A stretch of 5,146 bases of DNA from an uncultured Eubacteriales bacterium (GTDB lineage: Bacteria; Bacillota; Clostridia; Oscillospirales; Oscillospiraceae), in contig URPA01000088.1 in the NCBI GenBank assembly GCA_900549545.1, forward strand, positions 1-5,146. Direction: 5' to 3'. Under the pieces are notes generated by a model. The model was not told the origin of the DNA. It saw only the letters and a list, made by a program, of their open reading frames with translations, and ran no database searches. Each line of letters starts with the position of its first letter. The first letter of the stretch is position 1. The position numbers and the translations under genes are program-made. Positions 1-5,007 of the stretch are shown here, one piece after another.

Positions 1-591
1 GATGTGACGGCCCTTGCCGGGGCCATGAGCCTTGAGCAGGGCAACATCCTCGGCATAGCTATGGGCACCAGCGAGGCCGTGGGCTATGTGGACGAGAACA
101 GCAACGTGACCGGCTGGCTCAACGAGCTGGCCTTCGCCCCGGTGGATGTCTCTCCGGAGGCCATGCGCGACGAGTGGTCGGGCGACATCGGCTGCGGCGT
201 GAAGTATTTCTCGCAGGACGGCGTTATAAAGCTTGCCGCCGCCGCTGGGATAGAGCTTGACGAGAGCCTTGCCCCGGCGCAGAAGCTCAAGGCCGTGCAG
301 GCTCTCATGGAGCAGGGCGATGAGCGCGCCGCCGCCATCTATCGCTCCATCGGCGTGTATCTGGGGCACAGCCTCGCGCTGTACCATGAGTTCTACGGCT
401 GCGAGAGCGTGCTGCTGCTGGGCAGGGTCATGTCCGGCCAGGGCGGGGATATCATCCTCCGGCGCGCCAAGGAGGTCCTCGCGGACGAGTACCCCGAGTA
501 CGCAAGGAAGATAAAGCCCATCGTGCCCGATGAGAAGGCGCGCCGCGTGGGTCAGAGCGTGGCTGCGGCAAGCCTGCCGGAGCTGGGCTGA
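1..591 (+). CDS. ROK-family protein (sugar kinase-like), C-terminal part, 5' truncated by window edge
   Basis: The frame is open from base 1 to the TGA at 589-591, giving 196 visible residues; the start lies upstream. ROK proteins are cytoplasmic sugar kinases or sugar-responsive repressors with an actin-like fold. The first visible residues, DVTALAGAM, match the position of the ROK catalytic segment (consensus NDANAAALGE), so the first Asp would be the catalytic base. Next comes a phosphate-loop-like GIAMGTSEAVGYVD segment, then GWLNELAF where ROK proteins usually have a GEIGH-type motif. The family zinc motif CxCGxxGCxE is represented only by WSGDIGCGVKYFS, so most metal ligands are missing. 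The C-terminal part has the expected LLLGRVMSGQGG and DEKARRVGQSVAAASLP segments, and the length after the Asp fits a complete ROK C-terminal half. It overlaps the AraC-type gene by one base. Family is fairly sure; kinase activity and substrate are not known. Confidence 0.82.
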   Translation, partial: DVTALAGAMSLEQGNILGIAMGTSEAVGYVDENSNVTGWLNELAFAPVDVSPEAMRDEWSGDIGCGVKYFSQDGVIKLAAAAGIELDESLAPAQKLKAVQALMEQGDERAAAIYRSIGVYLGHSLALYHEFYGCESVLLLGRVMSGQGGDIILRRAKEVLADEYPEYARKIKPIVPDEKARRVGQSVAAASLPELG

Positions 592-1436
592 TGAATATAC
601 TGTATAACACGGAGAAGCTGGTGCAGCTGATAACAAGCCTCCAGAGCTTCACCGGCATCCGTACAAACACCTTTGACGCAAACGGCCGGGATATCCAGCT
701 CAGCGGCGGGCACTGCGAGTTCTGCCGCCTGATAAATGCCACCGCTGAGGGCCACGCCCGCTGTGAGGGCTGCGATATGAAGGCCTCGGAGGTCAGCTTC
801 TCCTCCCGCGAGCCGTACAGCTACCGCTGCCACGCGGGCCTGTGCGAGACGGTGATACCCGTTTTTGACAGCAGCGAGCCGGTTGCGCTGCTGGTGTTCG
901 GCCAGCTTCTGGACGATGCGCCTGTTAAGCTCCAGTGGGAAAAATCCGCCAAAACCCTTGACTGGTACAAGGGCGATATGGATGAGCTCAAAGCGGCGTA
1001 TTTTGCCCTGCGGCAGATGTCCCGCCGGGATATGGAGGCCTATGCCGAGATTCTTCAGGCTGTTGCCAGCTACATAGGCCGGGAGGGCATAATCGTCGCC
1101 ACTGAGCGCACGGACGTTCAGCGGCTCGAGGAGTATCTGGACAAGCACTATACCGAGAAGCTGACCCTCAGGAAGATTTCTGCCGACCTCTGTATAGGCA
1201 CGACCAAGCTCTGCGCCATCGCGAAGAAAATGTCCGGCGGCAGCACGCTTATGCATATCATTGCTACAAGGCGGGTGGAGGAGGCAAAGCGCCTGCTTGT
1301 AAAAAGCGATGAATCCATCTCCGCCGTGGCCGAAAAGGTTGGCTTTACGGACTATAATTATTTTACGAAAATATTCAAAAATATCACAGGGGTTCCGCCC
1401 AGGAGATATCGCATGGAAGCGCGGCAGGGCGGCTGA
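591..1436 (+). CDS. AraC-family transcriptional regulator with N-terminal PocR sensor domain
   Basis: The protein has 281 residues. The N-terminal half (about residues 8-165) looks like a PocR ligand-sensing domain: it has the family's cysteine pattern C42-x2-C45, C58-x2-C61-D62, and the segment YRCHAGLCE (C80, H81, C85) followed by a hydrophobic VIPVF strand and LLVFGQLL. The C-terminal part (about 175-275) is an AraC-type double helix-turn-helix: first HTH around LRKISADLCIGTTKLCAIAKKM positions 193-214, second around ISAVAEKVGFTDYNYFTKIF (243-262), closing with the typical GVPPRRYR. The start ATG at 591 shares its A with the ROK stop (TGATG) and has GGAG at 579-582, 8 bases upstream, so coupled translation is likely. 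It is followed by a terminator and then by the transporter promoter, so it probably controls the transporter genes, most likely as an activator. The ligand is unknown; the PocR cysteines could bind metal, which is inference. Confidence 0.9.
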   Translation: MNILYNTEKLVQLITSLQSFTGIRTNTFDANGRDIQLSGGHCEFCRLINATAEGHARCEGCDMKASEVSFSSREPYSYRCHAGLCETVIPVFDSSEPVALLVFGQLLDDAPVKLQWEKSAKTLDWYKGDMDELKAAYFALRQMSRRDMEAYAEILQAVASYIGREGIIVATERTDVQRLEEYLDKHYTEKLTLRKISADLCIGTTKLCAIAKKMSGGSTLMHIIATRRVEEAKRLLVKSDESISAVAEKVGFTDYNYFTKIFKNITGVPPRRYRMEARQGG

Positions 1437-1468
1437 ATTGCTCGGCAGAAAACTTGGCGATATTGCAC

Positions 1469-1509
1469 AAAACCGCTCTTTGTTTTTTGTGTAAAGAGCG
1501 GTTTTTTTT
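1469..1509 (+). terminator. Rho-independent terminator after the AraC-type regulator gene
   Basis: The arm AAAACCGCTCTTT at 1469-1481 pairs perfectly with AAAGAGCGGTTTT at 1493-1505, leaving an 11-base T-rich loop. The right arm runs into eight T residues at 1502-1509. It lies 32 bases after the regulator stop codon and separates the ROK-AraC unit from the transporter unit. Confidence 0.93.
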
Positions 1510-1522
1510 GTGACCCTTGGAA

Positions 1523-1537
1523 GATTTTACTAAAATC
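1523..1537. promoter_or_regulatory. 15-bp perfect palindrome, candidate operator
   Basis: GATTTTA-C-TAAAATC is a perfect palindrome around a central C at 1530. It lies about 45 bases upstream of the TATAAT at 1575-1580, a position often used by activators. It is AT-rich, so chance is possible. It overlaps the first of the three TTAC repeats described separately. Confidence 0.4.
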
Positions 1538-1577
1538 CGAATGAAATTACCTATATTATATACCCCTTTACAAGTAT
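1527..1577 (+). promoter_or_regulatory. Three phased direct repeats (TTACNWRWAT), candidate AraC-type binding sites
   Basis: Three ten-base segments share the pattern TTACNWRWAT: TTACTAAAAT at 1527-1536, TTACCTATAT at 1547-1556 and TTACAAGTAT at 1568-1577. Their starts are 20 and 21 bases apart, about two helical turns, which is the spacing expected for direct-repeat half-sites of AraC-family activators. The last copy runs into the -10 hexamer. The pattern was read by eye in AT-rich DNA, so it is a candidate only; the regulator encoded immediately upstream is the natural partner. Confidence 0.4.
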
Positions 1578-1580
1578 AAT
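1552..1580 (+). promoter_or_regulatory. Probable sigma-A promoter of the transporter operon
   Basis: TATAAT at 1575-1580 is a perfect -10 hexamer. With a 17-base spacer the -35 would be TATATT at 1552-1557, which is poor. A strong -10 with a weak -35 fits activator-dependent transcription. Start would be near 1587, giving a leader of about 105 bases before the binding-protein ATG. Other TATAAA-like hexamers at 1586-1591 and 1603-1608 are possible alternatives, but neither has a better -35. Confidence 0.55.
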
Positions 1581-1594
1581 CCCTGTATAAACGG

Positions 1595-1630
1595 CGCTTT
1601 TGTATAAAATTTCGCATAGATACAAATGCG
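1595..1630. promoter_or_regulatory. Inverted repeat with 11-base arms in the transporter leader
   Basis: CGCTTTTGTAT at 1595-1605 and ATACAAATGCG at 1620-1630 are inverted repeats with one T-T mismatch, separated by 14 bases. If transcription starts near 1587 it lies in the first part of the leader RNA, where it could be a repressor operator or an RNA stem. No T-run follows, so it is not a terminator. Confidence 0.5.
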
Positions 1631-1645
1631 TCGAATCCTTCATGA

Positions 1646-1661
1646 GGAGCAGAGATGCTCC
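1646..1661 (+). promoter_or_regulatory. GNRA-capped hairpin in the binding-protein mRNA leader
   Basis: GGAGCA at 1646-1651 and TGCTCC at 1656-1661 form a 6-bp stem closed by the tetraloop GAGA, a stable GNRA loop. It lies 16 bases upstream of the ribosome binding site. A role in mRNA stability or in keeping the site open is inference. The GGAG in its left arm is not followed by a suitable start codon for the binding protein. Confidence 0.45.
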
Positions 1662-1677
1662 CTGAAAAATTTTTTAC

Positions 1678-1683
1678 AAGGAG
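1678..1683 (+). promoter_or_regulatory. Ribosome binding site that fixes the binding-protein start
   Basis: AAGGAG lies 8 bases upstream of the ATG at 1692. It selects that ATG over the in-frame upstream ATG at 1626, which would put 22 charged residues in front of the lipoprotein signal peptide. Confidence 0.9.
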
Positions 1684-1691
1684 AAGCGAAA

Positions 1692-3005
1692 ATGAAAAAG
1701 ATTCTTGCACTGCTCTTGGCGCTGGTTATGGTTTTTGCGCTCTGCGCCTGCGGCCAGAAGGCCCCCGCAGAGAGCCAGGCCCCCGCTGAGGGCGAAGGCG
1801 AAGCCCCTGCTGCTGATGCTGTCGTTCTCGATGTCATCATCTCCCAGTACGGCAACAAGACCCAGGATTGGTGGACTCAGTTCGAGTCTGACTTCGAAGC
1901 GGCCAACGAGGGTATCGACCTGAACATCGAAATCGTTTCCTGGAACGATATCTATCAGGTCGTCAACACCCGTATCTCCACCAACTCCCAGCCCGACATC
2001 CTCAACATCAGCGGCTTTGCCGATTATGTTGCCGATGACCTGCTCATGCCCGCCGAGGACTATGTCTCCGACACTGTCAAGGCCAACCTGATCCCCTCCT
2101 TCTGGGAGTCCAACGCTATTGACGGCACCGTCTGGGCCCTGCCCATTCTGGCTTCCTGCCGTGCCATGTTCTGCAACATGGACATCCTCAATGCTGCCGG
2201 CATTGAGAATCCTCCCGCCAACTGGGATGAGGTCAAGGCCGCCTGCGAGGCTGTCAAGGCCTACGATGCCAGCATTGTTCCCTGGGGTCTGGATATCTCC
2301 ACTGACGAAGGCCAGGCTGCGTTCTCTTACTACACCTTCAACAACGGCGGCGGCTTTGTCGATGCCAACGGCGACTGGGCCCTCAACTCCCCCGAGAACG
2401 TTGCGGCTGTTGAGTTCATCGCCGAGATGTACAACAGCGGCCTTTGCAACGCCAACCCCGCTACCGACACCCGTTATCCTCTTCAGGACTCCTTCAATGC
2501 CGGCTCTCTGGCAATGATGATCGGACCCTTCAACATGATCAAGGCTGACAGCACCGTCAACTACGCTGTTGCCGACCTGCCCACCCAGACCGGTACCGCC
2601 ATGTCCCTGGGTGTCTGCGACCAGCTCATGGTCTTCAAGGATGAAGAGGCCGCCGATCAGGATGCCCGCACTGCCGCTATAACCGCTTTCTTCGATGCTT
2701 TCTACGAGCTCGAGACCTATGCCGGTTACATGGTTTACGAAGGCTTCCTGCCCGCAACTCTGGATGCTTCCGAGCTGCTTGCAACCTCCGCTGAGAACTA
2801 CACCGACTGCAACGGCGCTGCCGGCCGCAGCGAGTTCTTTGCCACCTTCTGCGCTCAGCTCCCCAACTGCCAGTTCTACCCCATGCAGAAGGCTGAGTGG
2901 ATGGATGTCCGCAACGGCGTTATCGAGGTTGAGCAGCAGGTCAGCGAGGGTCTGAGCAGCGCTCAGGACGCTCTTGATGCTCTCCAGGCAAAGGTTGCCG
3001 GTTAA
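1692..3005 (+). CDS. Extracellular solute-binding lipoprotein, family 1, of a CUT1 sugar ABC importer
   Basis: This is the ligand-capturing subunit of the transporter, lipid-anchored to the outer face of the membrane. From ATG 1692 it has 437 residues, normal for the family. A lipoprotein signal peptide (MKK, hydrophobic core 4-17, lipobox LCAC with C20 as the lipidated Cys) is followed by an Ala/Pro/Glu-rich flexible linker to about residue 43. The mature domain starts with VVLDVIISQYG and WWTQFESDFEAAN (60-72), then PDILNISGFADYV (101-113), IDGTVWALPI (143-152), an NWDEVKAACEAVKA segment (177-190), and FNAGSLAMMIGPF (268-280), all typical of family 1 sugar-binding proteins. Codon use favours C-ending codons (GCC, AAC, TTC) more than the neighbours, which fits high expression. 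The mature part has eight cysteines besides C20, including pairs C156/C161 and C387/C393. The sugar bound cannot be told from the sequence. Confidence 0.93.
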   Translation: MKKILALLLALVMVFALCACGQKAPAESQAPAEGEGEAPAADAVVLDVIISQYGNKTQDWWTQFESDFEAANEGIDLNIEIVSWNDIYQVVNTRISTNSQPDILNISGFADYVADDLLMPAEDYVSDTVKANLIPSFWESNAIDGTVWALPILASCRAMFCNMDILNAAGIENPPANWDEVKAACEAVKAYDASIVPWGLDISTDEGQAAFSYYTFNNGGGFVDANGDWALNSPENVAAVEFIAEMYNSGLCNANPATDTRYPLQDSFNAGSLAMMIGPFNMIKADSTVNYAVADLPTQTGTAMSLGVCDQLMVFKDEEAADQDARTAAITAFFDAFYELETYAGYMVYEGFLPATLDASELLATSAENYTDCNGAAGRSEFFATFCAQLPNCQFYPMQKAEWMDVRNGVIEVEQQVSEGLSSAQDALDALQAKVAG

Positions 3006-3035
3006 TCTTTCCCGCAAAAGTTAAATCAGAATTTA

Positions 3036-3068
3036 TCAGGGGGGCCGGACCCGGTCCGGCCTCCCTGA
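3036..3068 (+). other. Intergenic stem-loop 1, GC-rich, directly after the binding-protein gene
   Basis: The core GGCCGGACC-C-GGTCCGGCC (3043-3061) is a perfect palindrome, and pairing continues outward to 3036 and 3068 with one G-T wobble, giving a stem of about 15-16 bp. No T-run follows. It begins 30 bases after the stop codon. Likely role (inference): a barrier to 3'-5' mRNA decay or a partial terminator. Confidence 0.85.
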
Positions 3069-3107
3069 GCATATCAAAGCCGCGAGGTGAGGGCGGCTTT
3101 GATATGC
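3069..3107 (+). other. Intergenic stem-loop 2, abutting stem-loop 1
   Basis: GCATATCAAAGCCGC at 3069-3083 pairs perfectly over 15 bp with GCGGCTTTGATATGC at 3093-3107, loop of 9 bases. Only three T residues (3108-3110) follow, so any termination would be weak, allowing some transcripts to continue into the permease genes. Confidence 0.85.
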
Positions 3108-3120
3108 TTTACAGCGTGTC

Positions 3121-3160
3121 AGGCGGCGAGTGAGCGGGAATTGCTCAAAGACTGCCGCTT
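3121..3160 (+). other. Intergenic stem-loop 3, interrupted stem upstream of the first permease
   Basis: An outer helix GCGGC (3123-3127) with GCCGC (3154-3158) and an inner helix TGAGC (3131-3135) with GCTCA (3143-3147) are separated by an internal loop. It is weaker than the two preceding structures. It ends 13 bases before the permease ribosome binding site AAAGGAGG at 3174-3181. Confidence 0.5.
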
Positions 3161-3187
3161 GCTGCTGACTGCTAAAGGAGGCGCAAA

Positions 3188-4084
3188 ATGAGAGAAAAGA
3201 AAAAGGGCGGTGCGCTGAAGGCTGCCGCTCCGTATGCCTGGCTTCTGCCCAGCACCGTGCTCATGGTTTTCATGATACTGGTGCCTATCGTCACGGTGTT
3301 CCAGATTTCATTTTCAGATGTGGGGCGCACCGGTAAGATAAAGGGCTTCAACGGCCTTGCAAACTATATTGACGTGTTCCATCAGCCCGTGTTCTGGCGG
3401 ACGCTTGGCAACACCCTGATCTGGACCGTGGTCGTGGTCGGCCTGTCCACCATTATCGGCTTCATTCTGGCAATGGTTCTCAATCAGCAATTCCGGGGCA
3501 GGAAGTTTGTCCGCGCTCTGGTCATCTTCCCGTGGGCGACCGCGCTTATCATCCAGTCCGTCGTGTGGAAGTACATAATCAACGCCGACTACGGCGCGCT
3601 GAATGTGCTGCTTACCAAGCTCGGCTTTATCAATCAGTACGTCAACTGGACGGCGACACCGAATGCGACATTCGCCTGGGAGTGTTGGATAGGAATTTTT
3701 GTCACGGTGCCATTTGTGACCTTCTGTGTGCTCTCGGGCCTGCAGAGCATTGACGGTTCTCTCTATGAGGCGGCGGAGGTCGATGGCGTGGGCTTCTGGA
3801 GCAGGCTTTTCAAGATAACCATACCTCTTGTCATGCCCAGCCTTACGGTATCCACCGTGCTGAACATTATCTATGTTTTCAACTCCTTCCCCATTGTGTG
3901 GACCATCTCCAAGGGCGCTCCGGCGGACCAGACCCACACACTGGTGACGTATCTTTACAAGCTGTCCTTCCTTGAGGGCAAGGGCGGCCACGCTGCGGCG
4001 GTATCCGTGATAGGCTTCGTGATTCTGGCCATTTGCGCCAGCATATACATGATCTCCAGCCTTAAGAGAGAGGGGGAAGAGTGA
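3188..4084 (+). CDS. CUT1 sugar ABC transporter permease, MalF/UgpA-like
   Basis: This is one of the two membrane subunits forming the sugar channel. It has 298 residues with about six predicted membrane segments (roughly 16-40, 72-98, 107-128, 163-184, 217-240, 268-290). The cytoplasmic coupling loop is canonical: YEAAEVDGVGFWSRLFKITIP, with E194-A195-A196, D199-G200 and I212-P213, the site that docks on the ATPase. The start ATG at 3188 has a very strong ribosome binding site, AAAGGAGG at 3174-3181, 6 bases upstream. The short N-terminus lacks the extra segments of E. coli MalF, as usual for Gram-positive homologues. It lies 182 bases after the binding-protein gene, across the stem-loops, and its TGA overlaps the ATG of the next permease by one base. 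Substrate is unknown. Confidence 0.95.
   Translation: MREKKKGGALKAAAPYAWLLPSTVLMVFMILVPIVTVFQISFSDVGRTGKIKGFNGLANYIDVFHQPVFWRTLGNTLIWTVVVVGLSTIIGFILAMVLNQQFRGRKFVRALVIFPWATALIIQSVVWKYIINADYGALNVLLTKLGFINQYVNWTATPNATFAWECWIGIFVTVPFVTFCVLSGLQSIDGSLYEAAEVDGVGFWSRLFKITIPLVMPSLTVSTVLNIIYVFNSFPIVWTISKGAPADQTHTLVTYLYKLSFLEGKGGHAAAVSVIGFVILAICASIYMISSLKREGEE
4071..4076 (+). promoter_or_regulatory. Ribosome binding site within the first permease gene, used by the second
   Basis: AGGGGG at 4071-4076 lies inside the last codons of the upstream permease and 7 bases before the ATG at 4084. This spacing favours ATG 4084 over the GTG at 4081, which would be only 4 bases away. Confidence 0.7.
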
Positions 4085-4914
4085 TGAAACAGAAAACATG
4101 GCAGCGGACACTGCTTTATCTGTTCGTGTTCGTGGTGAGCATCGTCATTCTCTACCCGTACTTTGTCATGCTGACAACGGCCGCAAAGACCGACGCCGAG
4201 ATGTATTCATCTACCCCCGGTCTGCTCCCGCACGTATGGCAGTGGTCGAACTTCGTTGATATCTGGTCAGCAGCTCCCGTTTTCCGCTATTTTCTTAACT
4301 CTCTGATCGTCGCGGGCGGAGCAACGGCCATCGCCATCATCTGCGGCATCCCCGCTGCCTACGCGCTCAGCCGCATGAAGTTTAAGGGCAAGGGCGTGTT
4401 TATGGGCGCGGTCATAATGAGCCAGATGTTCTCCCCGGTGGTCCTGCTGGTCGGCATTTACAGACTGATGGTGAACATCGGCCTTAACAACAGCCTTCTG
4501 GGTCTGGTCCTGCTCAACGCGGCGTTCAATCAGGCCTTTGCGATCTGGCTTTTGCGCGGCACGTTTATGTCCATCTCCTCCGAGATGGAGCAGGCCGCGA
4601 AAATCGACGGCTGCGGGACCTTCGGCGCGCTTACAAAGGTGCTGCTGCCTATGGCGGCCCCCGGTATAGTCACCGCGCTTATCTTCGTTTTCATAAACGC
4701 GTGGAACGAATATACCATCGCCCTCACCCTTATATCCGAGAGCACCCTCAACCCCATCACCGTGGGTATCAATGTGTTCTACGGGTACAATATGATCCAG
4801 TGGCAGTACCTCTTCGCAACCTCCCTCTTTGCAACCATCCCTGTTGTAATTCTCTTCCTGTGCATAGAAAAGCACCTTGTTGCCGGCCTTACCTCCGGCG
4901 GCGTAAAGGGCTGA
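4084..4914 (+). CDS. CUT1 sugar ABC transporter permease, MalG-like
   Basis: This is the second membrane subunit and pairs with the preceding permease. From ATG 4084 it has 276 residues, usual for MalG-type proteins, with about six membrane segments (roughly 9-30, 70-93, 105-127, 130-148, 183-203, 243-262). MalG-family marks are clear: YPYFVMLTTAAK near the N-terminus, PAAYALSRMKFKGK (90-103), the coupling loop EMEQAAKIDGCGTFGALTKV followed by LLPMAAPG (177-184), FINAWNEY (203-210), and the family-typical end GLTSGGVKG. In the coupling loop the usual Glu of the EAA motif is Gln (Q160-A161-A162). The gene starts in the stop codon of the first permease (TGATG), implying coupled translation and matched amounts. 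No ATPase gene follows; a hairpin terminator comes 55 bases after the stop. Confidence 0.95.
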   Translation: MKQKTWQRTLLYLFVFVVSIVILYPYFVMLTTAAKTDAEMYSSTPGLLPHVWQWSNFVDIWSAAPVFRYFLNSLIVAGGATAIAIICGIPAAYALSRMKFKGKGVFMGAVIMSQMFSPVVLLVGIYRLMVNIGLNNSLLGLVLLNAAFNQAFAIWLLRGTFMSISSEMEQAAKIDGCGTFGALTKVLLPMAAPGIVTALIFVFINAWNEYTIALTLISESTLNPITVGINVFYGYNMIQWQYLFATSLFATIPVVILFLCIEKHLVAGLTSGGVKG

Positions 4915-4969
4915 TTCAAGACAAAACAAATGCATCCTTCCCATTTGGGCGAGGGGTTGTGAAACAGAG

Positions 4970-5007
4970 AACGGAGCGTATCGATATCGATACGCTCCGT
5001 TTATTAT
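4970..5007 (+). terminator. Operon terminator formed by a 32-bp perfect palindrome
   Basis: Bases 4970-5001 form a perfect palindrome: left half AACGGAGCGTATCGAT, right half its exact reverse complement. As RNA it folds into a 14-bp stem with an ATAT loop, followed by the T-rich tail TTTATTAT at 5000-5007. It lies 55 bases after the last permease stop, where an operon terminator is expected. The tail is interrupted by A residues, so efficiency may be moderate. Confidence 0.8.

Noticed and set aside
552..1256. Minus-strand open frame opposite the AraC-type regulator (234 codons)
   Set aside because: Shadow of a real gene; the + strand product has both PocR and AraC features.
1626..1691. Upstream in-frame ATG as the start of the binding protein
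   Set aside because: It lacks a ribosome binding site at the right distance, would bury the lipoprotein signal peptide behind 22 residues, and lies in the inverted repeat. ATG 1692 has AAGGAG at 8 bases.
1674..3017. Long open frame on the minus strand (447 codons) covering the whole binding-protein gene
   Set aside because: It is the antisense shadow of a highly biased, GC-rich gene. The + strand protein has a lipobox, family motifs and a perfect ribosome binding site; the antisense product has a low-complexity Gly/Val-rich sequence and no recognisable domain.
3069..3110. Second spacer hairpin as a full intrinsic terminator
   Set aside because: Only three T residues follow and the permeases downstream have no visible promoter, so read-through is needed; a stabiliser or attenuating role fits better.
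3108..3187. Separate promoter for the permease genes (TTTACA at 3108-3113)
   Set aside because: No -10-like hexamer occurs 16-18 bases downstream; the sequence there is GC-rich stem-loop.
4081..4083. GTG start for the second permease, one codon before the ATG
   Set aside because: Spacing to the AGGGGG site is too short (4 bases), and ATG 4084 gives the common TGATG overlap.
3314..4111. Minus-strand open frame opposite the first permease (265 codons)
   Set aside because: The + strand permease has six membrane segments and the EAA loop; the antisense product is hydrophilic and Gly/His-rich with no family features.
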